Virus record (IMG/VR): IMGVR_UViG_3300035670_000938
Location: 1-30,644 of that record
Length of the DNA stretch: 30,644 nt
DNA from: a virus
Direction: 5' to 3' (one strand)
Position numbers and translations under genes: made by a program
In this document: positions 23,989 to 30,481 of the stretch, piece by piece
Position numbering within the stretch: position 1 is the stretch's first letter
How the letters are laid out: every line of letters begins with the position of its first letter
Notes under the pieces: model-generated
Databases searched by the model: none
What the model saw: the letters and a program-made list of their open reading frames with translations, nothing else
Told to the model about the DNA's origin: nothing

Positions 23989-25202
23989 CACAGCTTCGGA
24001 ATGCCTGCGGTGGGCGTGATAAGGCGGGTGTCTGTTAGACGCTCACGCTTCTCGTCGAATGTCAGAAGCCACTGGGCGGGCGGATCGCCTCCACCAAAGT
24101 TCTTCTGAACCCACTCGTCCGTTCCCTTGAGCGAACCGTTACCAATCACGCGACCTGCCTGAACGACATTTGCCTGATGGAAGTGTCCGAAGATGAAGTG
24201 GTCAATGGGCATACGGTGTGAAGCCTGAATATTGTTGACTCGCCGGACGACGCCTCCCCAAGGTACGCCGGGCATACTACTGCGAATTCCATCCCCATGC
24301 CAGCAGAAAACAATTCTGCCTGCGATCTCGTGAATGATGGAACCCTTGCCGATCTTGAAGTCAACCGAATCGTATTTCTTCAAGTACTCCTTGGCGAAGG
24401 TGTAGGCAATCCAGTCACCGTTGTTGTGAGGCATTTTTGCGGCTGGCGCTTTTGTGAGCCTCGGGTGGTTTCCCTCTACGCCGATGACGTTGATGTTTCC
24501 GTAGTGAGGCAGAAGCTCCTCGACAATCTGGCCCATGAGCATTCCCATCTTGATCGCCTGCTCAGCCAGAGGAAACTCATTGGTGATCGTGATCTCGTCG
24601 TGATTGGCACCCGAACACTGATCGCCCAAGAAAGCGATGTCCAGCCCGGTCAGATGAGGAGAATTCTTCTTATGCGACAGAAGAGCGTCAATCACCTCCT
24701 GTACTCGTTCCTCCATAATTTCCCACGAGTATTCGTTCAGGAAGTTGACCGTATCGGGATCGACGTACTCACCGCCATGAAAGTCTGAGAGGAGCACCAT
24801 CTGGCGATGATGAGCGCCGTCCTTCTTCTTAGGCTCGACCGCCTTGAACTTGCGGCGAGGCTCGAGATTGGCCAGAGCGTCTTCGACAGCCGCCACCACG
24901 CGGGCGGAGTGAACAGACTCTTTCTGCTTTTTGCGCAGGGCAGCCTTCAGCTCGCGGTTCTGAGAATCGAGAATCTCTTCATTAGAGACTTCCTCTTCCT
25001 CAATGGCGGCGATGGCCTCTGGCGAGTAGTAATCGCCCTTGTGCTGAGACTTGGCGTTTGGCTTGATGCCGTGACGCTTGCAGAAGTCTGAAACTGTTCT
25101 GCGCGCCACCCCATACTTCAGACCCACTTGCTCCTGAGTCATTTGATCTTGCTCGATGAGCTTTCGTACTTCATCGAGGTGCGGGTCTAAGCGTGATGCC
25201 AT
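23988..25202 (-). CDS. HTH-metallophosphoesterase fusion
   Basis: The 404-residue protein has an N-terminal helix-turn-helix (about 22-46, TQEQVGLKYGVARRTVSDFC), a charged linker (60-130), and a calcineurin-type phosphoesterase. The metal ligands are visible in order: Asp140-x-His142 (SDFHGG), Gly193-Asp194, Gly244-Asn245-His246 (GNHPR), His302 (CWHGD) and Gly339-His340-x-His342 (GHFH). All expected motif ligands are present, so it is probably active. Related enzymes include Mre11/SbcD nucleases and nucleotide phosphoesterases, but the coiled SbcC partner is not seen here. The HTH could target it to DNA. The start has GGGGAG about 10 bases upstream, downstream of a terminator. Substrate unknown. 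Confidence 0.85.
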   Translation of the reverse strand: MASRLDPHLDEVRKLIEQDQMTQEQVGLKYGVARRTVSDFCKRHGIKPNAKSQHKGDYYSPEAIAAIEEEEVSNEEILDSQNRELKAALRKKQKESVHSARVVAAVEDALANLEPRRKFKAVEPKKKDGAHHRQMVLLSDFHGGEYVDPDTVNFLNEYSWEIMEERVQEVIDALLSHKKNSPHLTGLDIAFLGDQCSGANHDEITITNEFPLAEQAIKMGMLMGQIVEELLPHYGNINVIGVEGNHPRLTKAPAAKMPHNNGDWIAYTFAKEYLKKYDSVDFKIGKGSIIHEIAGRIVFCWHGDGIRSSMPGVPWGGVVRRVNNIQASHRMPIDHFIFGHFHQANVVQAGRVIGNGSLKGTDEWVQKNFGGGDPPAQWLLTFDEKRERLTDTRLITPTAGIPKL

Positions 25203-25262
25203 TTAGAAGTTTCTCCCCAGATATTTTTCAGAAAGGCGGTGAAGCCTCTACTGATGATAAAC

Positions 25263-25302
25263 AAAAACCGCCGCATTGTGAAGAGGCGGCGGTTTTTTAT
25301 TT
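25263..25302. terminator. Bidirectional rho-independent terminator
   Basis: ACCGCCGC and GCGGCGGT form a perfect 8-bp stem (25267-25274 with 25286-25293) around an 11-base loop. It is followed by T6 on the plus strand and T5 on the minus strand. It ends leftward transcription after the gene at 25336-25662. Just beside it lies the 10-bp palindrome CCACATGTGG (25305-25314). Confidence 0.85.
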
Positions 25303-25335
25303 TGCCACATGTGGTGGCGGATATTTTATGGCGGT

Positions 25336-25662
25336 CTAATTCGGCTCTGCGAGCTTGCTCAAAAAAGTTACCGCCACGAACTTTCCTTTTCCGTCTTCGA
25401 CAATCACAAAGCCATTGTCGTTATCCAGACTAAGGAAGCCCTTCTGATTATTACGTAGACGCGACTTGGCGCTGTCTCTGACCCACGAGGGCATCGGTCC
25501 ACTGGGTAGTAGCCGACATTCATTCAGGCTCTCTCTGAGCAACCTGATGGCCCTTGAGCGACCATTGACTTCGTTCTCCTCGCAACGCTCCCACCATCTG
25601 TCGAGAGCGTGGTCAGAGAAATAAACCACCTTGTCGTCGATCCTCTTCTTGATCTGACTCAT
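25336..25662 (-). CDS. Small protein with HAxxR motif, possibly DUF4258/RelE-like
   Basis: The 108-residue protein starts with VVYFSDHALDRWWERCEE, a His-Ala-x-x-Arg pattern like that opening DUF4258 and related small RNase-fold proteins. It ends with two beta strands, GFVIVEDGKGKFVAVTFL. If the resemblance is right it would adopt a barnase/RelE-like fold and might act on RNA, but no antitoxin-like partner is adjacent and catalytic residues cannot be assigned. No strong Shine-Dalgarno sequence precedes ATG 25662; a hairpin lies 25-51 bases upstream. It is followed by a strong terminator. Confidence 0.55.
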   Translation of the reverse strand: MSQIKKRIDDKVVYFSDHALDRWWERCEENEVNGRSRAIRLLRESLNECRLLPSGPMPSWVRDSAKSRLRNNQKGFLSLDNDNGFVIVEDGKGKFVAVTFLSKLAEPN

Positions 25663-25686
25663 GGCATTAGAAGACTCAGGGATGAC

Positions 25687-25713
25687 GCTGAGAAGCCCTG
25701 TGAGGCCCTCAGC
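25687..25713 (-). other. Hairpin between DGQHR gene and next gene
   Basis: GCTGAG and CTCAGC enclose an inner GCC/GGC stem with short bulges. No T tract follows on the minus strand, so termination is unlikely; it could affect translation or RNA stability of the next gene. Confidence 0.35.
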
Positions 25714-25733
25714 GCCCCCCTGACAGTCTTTCC

Positions 25734-26843
25734 CTACCGGCTGTAGGTCAGCTGATCGTAAGAGACCTTACGATTGCGCGGCAGTCGCCGGTTCCAGTGC
25801 TCAATGAGCGCCTGCGCGAGCTGATGATGCTTGTCGAGCAGGTGCGGGTAGTCCTCGAAGGCGAACTTCGGCATATGCTCCTTCCATCGCGCCCTGTCGC
25901 CCTCACGGGTGTTCGGGTTGCGCTGGAAGATGTACACAGCTGCATATGTGATCGCCTTGAGCGAGCGGCTACGGAACGCCAACGGATTGGTCGTCTTGTT
26001 GCCGAACGCCTGAATCAGCTCTACCAGCTCATCTGGCTTGCTGAGATCGAATCCCTGCTCAGAAGCCTTGGTGTAGAACGCCAAGCTGCTGTTCATGGAG
26101 TCGAACGTGTAGGCACCGATGCACTGAGCGGCAGTGATGGGCGTCATACGACGCTTATCGCCACCAGCCAGATGCGGAGAGATCATGTCCGACCACGGAT
26201 GGTCGTCGCTCGTCAGAGCGTCCTGAATGTAATGCTCCAGAGGAGAATCACCAGTCAGAATCGTCTGATCGCTCTTGATCTTGCGCTGCTTGCGCTGATC
26301 GGTGAACATGACCTTCGCCTGTTCGAAGGTGCGCCGCTTGACGACAACCTCGATAGGCACACGGGCGATGATGCTCCCGACAGACCGATGAGAACCATCG
26401 GTTACGAGAGCATGATCTACGCCATTCTCATCCTTGACGATGGAGACGTTGATCGGGGGAAACTCACGGCCCTCAATAAGGGCGCGAGCCACATTCCGTG
26501 CGTGTACCTTTGAATCACGAGCATCCCGCTGAAAGCCCTGCACTCGATCCTCGCCAATCGAAATGACCGGCACTTCGAGTGATGCGACCTGCTCGGGAGT
26601 GACTACGTAATAGCCTTCCTTCATCGGGAAAGGCTCAGGAGTAAGTCCGTCAGTTACGTGTCCGGGCTTCTTCCTCTTGATTGATGACTTCCCTGCGGGT
26701 GCTTCGAGATTAATATTTCGAATATCCGAAGAGAGGTCGTAGACCGTAGGCCAGTCAGCCTTAGTCATAAGTCCTCCGTTTTCTTGGGTTGTTTCTTTCT
26801 TACTGGACGGCTTCTTGGCCGCCTTCTTTTTGGTTGTGGGCAT
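25734..26843 (-). CDS. DGQHR / ParB-like domain protein
   Basis: The 369-residue protein has a Lys-rich N-terminus (about 1-20) and a ParB/DGQHR-type core (about 80-190): FQRD (104-107), then a helix NVARALIEGREFPPINVSIV and the signature VTDGSHR (Asp149, Gly150, His152, Arg153), followed by VPIEVVVKR. This core occurs in DndB, DGQHR proteins and ParB-like nucleases, which bind DNA or hydrolyse nucleotides. The remaining 180 residues are helical and unrecognised. It has its own perfect-consensus promoter and an AGGGAGGG ribosome site, so strong early expression is likely. Possible roles are DNA modification control, defence against host restriction, or replication; none is shown here. Confidence 0.75.
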   Translation of the reverse strand: MPTTKKKAAKKPSSKKETTQENGGLMTKADWPTVYDLSSDIRNINLEAPAGKSSIKRKKPGHVTDGLTPEPFPMKEGYYVVTPEQVASLEVPVISIGEDRVQGFQRDARDSKVHARNVARALIEGREFPPINVSIVKDENGVDHALVTDGSHRSVGSIIARVPIEVVVKRRTFEQAKVMFTDQRKQRKIKSDQTILTGDSPLEHYIQDALTSDDHPWSDMISPHLAGGDKRRMTPITAAQCIGAYTFDSMNSSLAFYTKASEQGFDLSKPDELVELIQAFGNKTTNPLAFRSRSLKAITYAAVYIFQRNPNTREGDRARWKEHMPKFAFEDYPHLLDKHHQLAQALIEHWNRRLPRNRKVSYDQLTYSR

Positions 26844-26892
26844 CTGCCCTCCCTTTTTGGTTTTGTCGATCCTTAATCGACCCTATATTAAT

Positions 26893-26921
26893 ATTATACA
26901 GACAGTTGATCGTCTTGTCAA
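26893..26921 (-). promoter_or_regulatory. Perfect-consensus sigma-70 promoter
   Basis: On the minus strand TTGACA (26921-26916), a 17-base spacer and TATAAT (26898-26893) match the consensus at all positions. The expected start is near 26886. The TGA stop of the upstream small gene is embedded in the -35 hexamer. It drives the DGQHR gene at 26843. Confidence 0.85.
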
Positions 26922-27157
26922 CTGCTGATCCACTCCGCGTGATAATCGCTCTCAAGCGTGTTGCGGGCGAAATCAATTTCGTGAGCCTGAGCGATGCGAC
27001 GATGCTCGATGAATTCCTTTGCGGTAATAACGAGCACGGCGTCATCTTCTGACTCGGCATCGAGATCGAACAGAGTTATTTCCAACTCGTCGATATCGGT
27101 GACGATATTGCGAACTACATTTCTGCTGAGAACGATATATCTACTGTTCTCCGCCAT
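26918..27157 (-). CDS. Small acidic protein, unknown
   Basis: The 79-residue protein contains two acidic segments (DIDELEITLFDLDAESEDDA) between helical stretches; no family is recognised. ATG 27157 has GGAAGG at good spacing inside the end of the upstream gene, so it is preferred to GTG 27166. It overlaps that gene by 17 bases, and its stop lies in the -35 of the next promoter. It is the last of five tightly packed genes. Confidence 0.6.
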   Translation of the reverse strand: MAENSRYIVLSRNVVRNIVTDIDELEITLFDLDAESEDDAVLVITAKEFIEHRRIAQAHEIDFARNTLESDYHAEWISS

Positions 27158-27599
27158 CTGACTCACCTTCCTTTTTGTCTTCGATTGCGCCGAACTGAGG
27201 GCTGCGCGACTCGAATTCTCCGGTCAGAGGCTCATTCTCCGGCTTTTCTGCCGAGATGACCTCATCGGGATCAATTTCTGCATCGCTGATCATTTCCTCG
27301 TCGGCTGTGTCAACGTGAATATTTTCTGAAGGCTTCCACTGGCCTGACTTGATGATGTTGAGAGGATTCTCGGCCCTCGCGGTCTTTTTCATGAACTCGC
27401 TTGGCGAATACTTGCCGGAATCGTCCTTGATCACTGCATCCTCGCCAAAGACCTCACGCACCATCCTCATGACTTCCTTCTTGCGAGAGTCCACGCGACC
27501 ATTGATGGCCGCGATGATCTCGTCAAGCTCCTCGTCGTACTTACCGTCTGATATGGCGCGAATCATCGCGTCCAGTCTGGGCCTTCTTTCACTGCTCAT
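27141..27599 (-). CDS. Acidic protein with N-terminal helical domain, unknown
   Basis: The 152-residue protein has a helical N-terminal domain (about 1-50, with LDAMIRAISDGKYDEELDEI and SRKKEVMRMVREVFGEDAVI) and a long acidic, probably disordered C-terminal half. No named family. It overlaps both neighbours (11 and 17 bases) in the leftward early gene group. Confidence 0.6.
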   Translation of the reverse strand: MSSERRPRLDAMIRAISDGKYDEELDEIIAAINGRVDSRKKEVMRMVREVFGEDAVIKDDSGKYSPSEFMKKTARAENPLNIIKSGQWKPSENIHVDTADEEMISDAEIDPDEVISAEKPENEPLTGEFESRSPQFGAIEDKKEGESDGGEQ

Positions 27600-27987
27600 C
27601 TTCGGGGAACTCCTTCTCGATCACGATCTCTTCCTTGATCTTCTTCCAGTCGTAGCCTCTGGCCTCCATCGCTTCCTTTGAATCTAGGATCATAGCGTTG
27701 GTGGCAAGGTCGAGGATCTCCTCTTGGCTCTTGCTGGCGCAGATGGCCTGATCTACGGCCAGAATCACGAACTCGTTGCGCTCAGTGTCGTAGGAGCCTC
27801 CGACGACCGCATAATCCACATAGTCGCCGTTCTCGTTGATGATTGAACGGACGACAGTGAATGCACTCTCAAGTTCATCATCGGTGACGTAAGGCTCGTT
27901 CTCCATCTCACGGTCCTCATCGAGAACGGTTGTGAGAAGCCGGAGAAAGTCAGTGAGCAAAAGCCAGTGTCTAGAAAATTCAGTCAT
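27589..27987 (-). CDS. Small early-group protein, unknown
   Basis: The 132-residue acidic protein has an alpha-beta pattern (YAVVGGSYDTERNEFVILAV at about 59-78, then helices with EEILDLATNAM). No known family or catalytic motif. ATG 27987 follows GGAAAGAAGG and overlaps the upstream gene by 8 bases (ATGACTGA). It belongs to the five-gene coupled group behind the promoter at 28883-28912. Confidence 0.6.
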   Translation of the reverse strand: MTEFSRHWLLLTDFLRLLTTVLDEDREMENEPYVTDDELESAFTVVRSIINENGDYVDYAVVGGSYDTERNEFVILAVDQAICASKSQEEILDLATNAMILDSKEAMEARGYDWKKIKEEIVIEKEFPEDEQ

Positions 27988-28366
27988 TGCGCCTTCTTTC
28001 CTTGTACTTCCACTTTCTTAAACCTTCAATTTCGTACATTTGCCCAGTTTCTTTAATTGCCCGCTCGAGATTGTGTCTCTCGTCGCGCAGCTTCTTGAAC
28101 TTCTTCTTCTTGCCCTTCTTCATCGCCTTGCGCTCTGCGATAAGCATTTCCTGAAGCGTGTCAGCCCAATCCATACTGTCTGAGAGGTTGTAACGCCGAT
28201 TACCGTGCTTCATAAGCCGAGCGGCGTTAGCGGCTGAGCGAGCCTCAGATTGCTTCTTGCTTTCCTTACGCGCCTTGCGGTCGAGTTTCTTGAACTCGTT
28301 TACCCATTTCTTATATTCGTCATTCTCTCCGAAAAAGTTTGAGTAAAAATCACCTTTATCACTCAT
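27980..28366 (-). CDS. Basic, helical early protein, unknown
   Basis: The 128-residue protein is Lys/Arg-rich and helical throughout. It has DRKARKESKKQSEARSAANA at about 29-48, AMKKGKKKKFKKLRDERHNL at about 81-100, and a KWKYKERRRND end. Its charge suggests binding to nucleic acid, but no fold is recognised. It starts inside the end of the FtsK-gamma-like gene (8-base overlap) and is coupled to it. Confidence 0.6.
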   Translation of the reverse strand: MSDKGDFYSNFFGENDEYKKWVNEFKKLDRKARKESKKQSEARSAANAARLMKHGNRRYNLSDSMDWADTLQEMLIAERKAMKKGKKKKFKKLRDERHNLERAIKETGQMYEIEGLRKWKYKERRRND

Positions 28367-28850
28367 TTTCTTCCTTCTTGCCGAAACTGACTACGACATT
28401 GCCCTTTGAAGGCAGGTTTGTCGGAAATCCGCCCTCGCTGGGGTCGTATTCACTGATGTAACCGTCCTTTATGAGCTGATCGACAATCTTTGCGGTTCGC
28501 TTCTTGCCGATCCTGAAGAACGTCATTATCTTGTTCTTGTTGATCTTGTCGCGATGGCTTACGTACTTGACCACCTGCGAGTAGAGAGGATCTTGCTTCT
28601 TGACCTTTGAACGCACAGGCTCTACAGATGACTGCAAGACAAGAGCGTTTTCGCCCTCGAATCGGATACGGACATAAAGCCCGCGCTTACGTGCGGTGGT
28701 AAACGCGAGAGTGCGAAAAGCAGTACGAGAGCACTCGAAGTCCACTCCCTCTTGCATTCGGTAGATGCCACCGTCAAGGATCTTGTCCCAGTCGTACTTG
28801 GGCTTGCGTCCCTTGTTCTTATTCCAGTCATATACAGCTATTTCTTGCAT
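28359..28850 (-). CDS. Protein with FtsK-gamma-like winged helix
   Basis: The 163-residue protein heads the five-gene leftward group. Residues about 90-140 (DPLYSQVVKYVSHRDKINKN, KIMTFFRIGKKRTAKIVDQL, IKDGYIS) closely resemble the gamma winged helix of FtsK, in which an (F)RIGxxRAxxIIDxMEExGI pattern reads KOPS DNA motifs. No ATPase or membrane part of FtsK is present. The middle segment (about 40-75, FRTLAFTTARKRGLYVRIRF) adds a small alpha-beta domain. It is likely a DNA-binding regulator or replication protein. ATG 28850 follows AAAGGAG and lies about 25 bases after the expected transcription start. Confidence 0.7.
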   Translation of the reverse strand: MQEIAVYDWNKNKGRKPKYDWDKILDGGIYRMQEGVDFECSRTAFRTLAFTTARKRGLYVRIRFEGENALVLQSSVEPVRSKVKKQDPLYSQVVKYVSHRDKINKNKIMTFFRIGKKRTAKIVDQLIKDGYISEYDPSEGGFPTNLPSKGNVVVSFGKKEENE

Positions 28851-28882
28851 TTTTGCTCCTTTCTTAAAAAGCTCGTCCTAAT

Positions 28883-28912
28883 ATCTTACCATGTGCTTTA
28901 TCAGGTTGTCAA
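28883..28912 (-). promoter_or_regulatory. Strong sigma-70 promoter for the leftward early group
   Basis: On the minus strand TTGACA (28912-28907), an 18-base spacer and TAAGAT (28888-28883). The expected start is near 28876. Repeated CCGTCG-like elements lie directly upstream. Confidence 0.75.
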
Positions 28913-28914
28913 AC

Positions 28915-28991
28915 CCGTCGCCGTCGAGTGGCTGTTTGGTCCGTCGCGCTCGCGTGTCCATTCCGTTCGCGGTCGGGTGTCCATTTCGTCG
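28915..28991. repeat. CCGTCG-like elements spaced about 22 bp upstream of a promoter
   Basis: CCGTCG occurs at 28915, 28921 and 28941, CCGTTCG at 28963, and TCGTCG at 28986. The last copies are in near-repeats of GTGTCCATT(C/T)CGT (28954 and 28977). Spacings of about 22-23 bp equal two helical turns, which suggests protein-binding sites facing one side of the DNA next to the -35 element. Confidence 0.4.
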
Positions 28992-28997
28992 GCCCGC

Positions 28998-29031
28998 AGG
29001 CGGATCGAGGGCCTAACGGCCTCGCCCGCCT
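28998..29031. other. Stable GC hairpin in gene-free region
   Basis: AGGCGG/CCGCCT (6 bp) extends by CGAG-GCC/GGCCTCG with a one-base bulge around a TAAC loop. TTT follows on the plus strand. For a leftward transcript it could form the 3' end of a small RNA; for a rightward one, a weak terminator. Confidence 0.45.
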
Positions 29032-29244
29032 TTAGAAGGGCCGAGCGGTTGCCACACAGTTCCCGCTCAGCAATCCCCCGTTGAACCTAGTTAACTTACT
29101 TTCCGCATCAGGGAAAGAGGTCATGTGGAGGGATGTCGGGCCTTCTAAGTGATATATGGCAGTTGCTGCTCACTTCCTGCCAATTTGCCCCCGTTGGCTG
29201 CATTCTCTTGCACCGAGCAGAGGGATTTACTACCCCACAAAACA

Positions 29245-29277
29245 TTGCCGCGTCCTTCACGGCGAAATCTGCGGCAA
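29245..29277 (-). ncRNA. Putative structured leader or small RNA, 5' hairpin
   Basis: TTGCCGC and GCGGCAA form a 7-bp stem exactly at the predicted 5' end of a leftward transcript from the promoter at 29285-29313. No gene starts for about 400 bases downstream, and another strong hairpin occurs at 28998-29031. A small RNA of roughly 280 bases, or a long leader of the early group, would fit. Confidence 0.4.
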
Positions 29278-29284
29278 CACAAAC

Positions 29285-29313
29285 AGTTTAGCTAAGATCT
29301 TATTAATTGTCAA
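29285..29313 (-). promoter_or_regulatory. Sigma-70 promoter reading left into gene-free DNA
   Basis: On the minus strand TTGACA (29313-29308), a 17-base spacer and TAAACT (29290-29285). The expected start is near 29278. The first gene in that direction starts at 28850, so the transcript has a leader of about 430 bases or is a separate RNA. Confidence 0.65.
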
Positions 29314-29780
29314 ACGGATTGGCTAACTCACCTCCTTCCTAGGCAGAAAATACCGCAGCAGATAGCTGCGGAACGTCTACTGCGGGAAAAAGGGGCGCAT
29401 TTCCGGGTTCGGGAGGAAATTAATCGTAGACATAGTGTGTCTGGGATTAATGGCCGGGGGAGGAGGCGAAAATTGTAGCTACAGGATAATCCTATCCGAC
29501 GCAGACAGCGGAGGATGAGATACCCGAAAACCCAATAACTATGGGGAGGAAATGGGTGGGGTAGTTGGTTCATCGTGGTGATGGGGGGTCTGTACCTTGT
29601 GTGTACGTGATCAGTAGCCGCAGCGAGTAGTTACTAGCGGGCGAACCTCACAAGTGCCGGGAACCGCCCCGGAAGCAGGGAAGGGTACATAGCGTGAGCG
29701 GGAATCACGCGGGAGCGCTGGAGAGCGTCACTATACAACCACTAACTAACCGCGCTACTCACGCGGGAAGGGAGTCAGAA
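29314..29780. other. Gene-free, purine-rich stretch with hairpins
   Basis: No convincing gene is present. Perfect stem CCGCAGC/GCTGCGG with an AGATA loop lies at 29353-29371. A two-part stem ATTAAT...ATTAAT enclosing AGAC/GTCT lies at 29419-29451. GGGAGGAAAT is repeated at 29411 and 29544, and TCACGCGGGA at 29705 and 29759. Long purine runs are seen on the plus strand. It may hold a 5' leader for the rightward gene, a small RNA or a replication/packaging site; nothing decides between these. Confidence 0.4.
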
Positions 29781-30227
29781 ATGGCCAAAGTCGGACGGTC
29801 ACGAAATGACGACAAAGTGGACGCCGCCCTGCGGGGCAGTCTGAAATGGGGAGACCCCGGACGGACATACCCGCTGGTGCCGGGTATCAACGGGTTTCCG
29901 CTGATGCCGAGCGTAAATCCGAAACCTCGCGAGGGTATGCGGATCAGTCGCTCCAAGTGGCGCCGGGATCGCGCAGCGACGACCGGAAACCTGGCCTTTG
30001 GCCACGAGTACGATTACGTCGAAATCGTGGACGGGGAGCGAATCGACCGGGCGACGGGTCTGCCTTGCGGATACGTCGAACCGAGCGAGGACATCCGCGA
30101 CCGCGACTGGGCGAGCCAGATGGCGTGCGAGAACCGGGCCGAGAACCGCAAGCGGATGCTCCGCAGGCAGCGGGAGGCGCTGGAAATCGCTCGCATCCGG
30201 GCAGCACGGGCAGCGCACCACAAGTAG
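29781..30227 (+). CDS. Basic protein in GC-rich right module, unknown
   Basis: The 148-residue protein has a charged N-terminus (MAKVGRSRNDDKVDAALRGS), a middle with YPLVPGINGFPLMPSVNPKP, and a strongly basic helical C-terminus (ENRKRMLRRQREALEIARIR). No family recognised. ATG 29781 has GGAAGGGAG at good spacing; an in-frame GTG at 29694 also has AGGGAAGGG and would add 29 residues. Codon use is GC-rich compared with the genes left of 28900. It is followed five bases later by a strong hairpin terminator. An open frame on the opposite strand is a shadow. Confidence 0.65.
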   Translation: MAKVGRSRNDDKVDAALRGSLKWGDPGRTYPLVPGINGFPLMPSVNPKPREGMRISRSKWRRDRAATTGNLAFGHEYDYVEIVDGERIDRATGLPCGYVEPSEDIRDRDWASQMACENRAENRKRMLRRQREALEIARIRAARAAHHK

Positions 30228-30231
30228 CACG

Positions 30232-30256
30232 AGCCGGGGGCAGCACGCCCCCGGCT
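30232..30256 (+). terminator. GC-rich hairpin terminator
   Basis: AGCCGGGGGC and GCCCCCGGCT form a perfect 10-bp stem with an AGCAC loop, starting 5 bases after the stop of the 29781 gene. Only a short T run follows (TTCTG), as in many actinobacterial terminators. Confidence 0.75.
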
Positions 30257-30311
30257 TCTGCCTGCCCTCAAACCTTCTCACGCTCTCCGCTCACACGCGC
30301 ACACGCCCGCT

Positions 30312-30363
30312 ACGGCGCACGGCGCGAGGCTTCACGGCGCACGGCTCAACGGCGCACGGCGCA
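30312..30363 (+). repeat. Pairs of 7-bp ACGGCGC tandem repeats
   Basis: ACGGCGC units start at 30312, 30319, 30334, 30349 and 30356, with a variant ACGGCTC at 30341. They form three tandem pairs, separated by one extra 8-base unit and one extra A. The pattern resembles an iteron or protein-binding array in non-coding DNA. Confidence 0.6.
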
Positions 30364-30424
30364 ACGAAACTTGTTCCCTAACAGGAGGTTCGGTTATCCG
30401 ACTTTCCTAGCGCAGTAACGCGGC

Positions 30425-30471
30425 GCGCCGGTGCTGCGATGCGGGGATCGCGTCCCGCTAGGCACCGGCGC
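30425..30471. repeat. 10-bp inverted repeat with inner stem
   Basis: GCGCCGGTGC (30425-30434) and GCACCGGCGC (30462-30471) pair perfectly. Inside them GCGAT and ATCGC form a second stem around GCGGGG. It could be an RNA structure in the leader of the next gene or a DNA cruciform site. It is too short and differently built to be a tRNA. Confidence 0.5.
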
Positions 30472-30481
30472 AATGTCTTCG

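Noticed and set aside
24297-24788. 163-residue plus-strand frame opposite the metallophosphoesterase
   Set aside because: The minus strand encodes all phosphoesterase motifs; this frame has no start signals or known pattern.
25797-26513. 238-residue open frame on the plus strand opposite the DGQHR gene
   Set aside because: Antisense shadow caused by codon bias. The minus-strand product has a recognisable core, promoter and ribosome site; this frame has none.
29328-29573. 81-residue minus-strand frame in the gene-free stretch
   Set aside because: No ribosome site. It results from purine-rich sequence on the plus strand, with a Pro/Arg/Ser/Cys-rich composition unlike real proteins here.
29799-30281. 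160-residue minus-strand frame opposite the rightward gene
   Set aside because: GC-rich shadow without ribosome site. The plus-strand frame has a strong site and a terminator directly after its stop.
30425-30471. Possible tRNA in the nested inverted repeat
   Set aside because: The outer stem is 10 bp, the total is only 47 bases, and there is no T-arm or anticodon arm layout.
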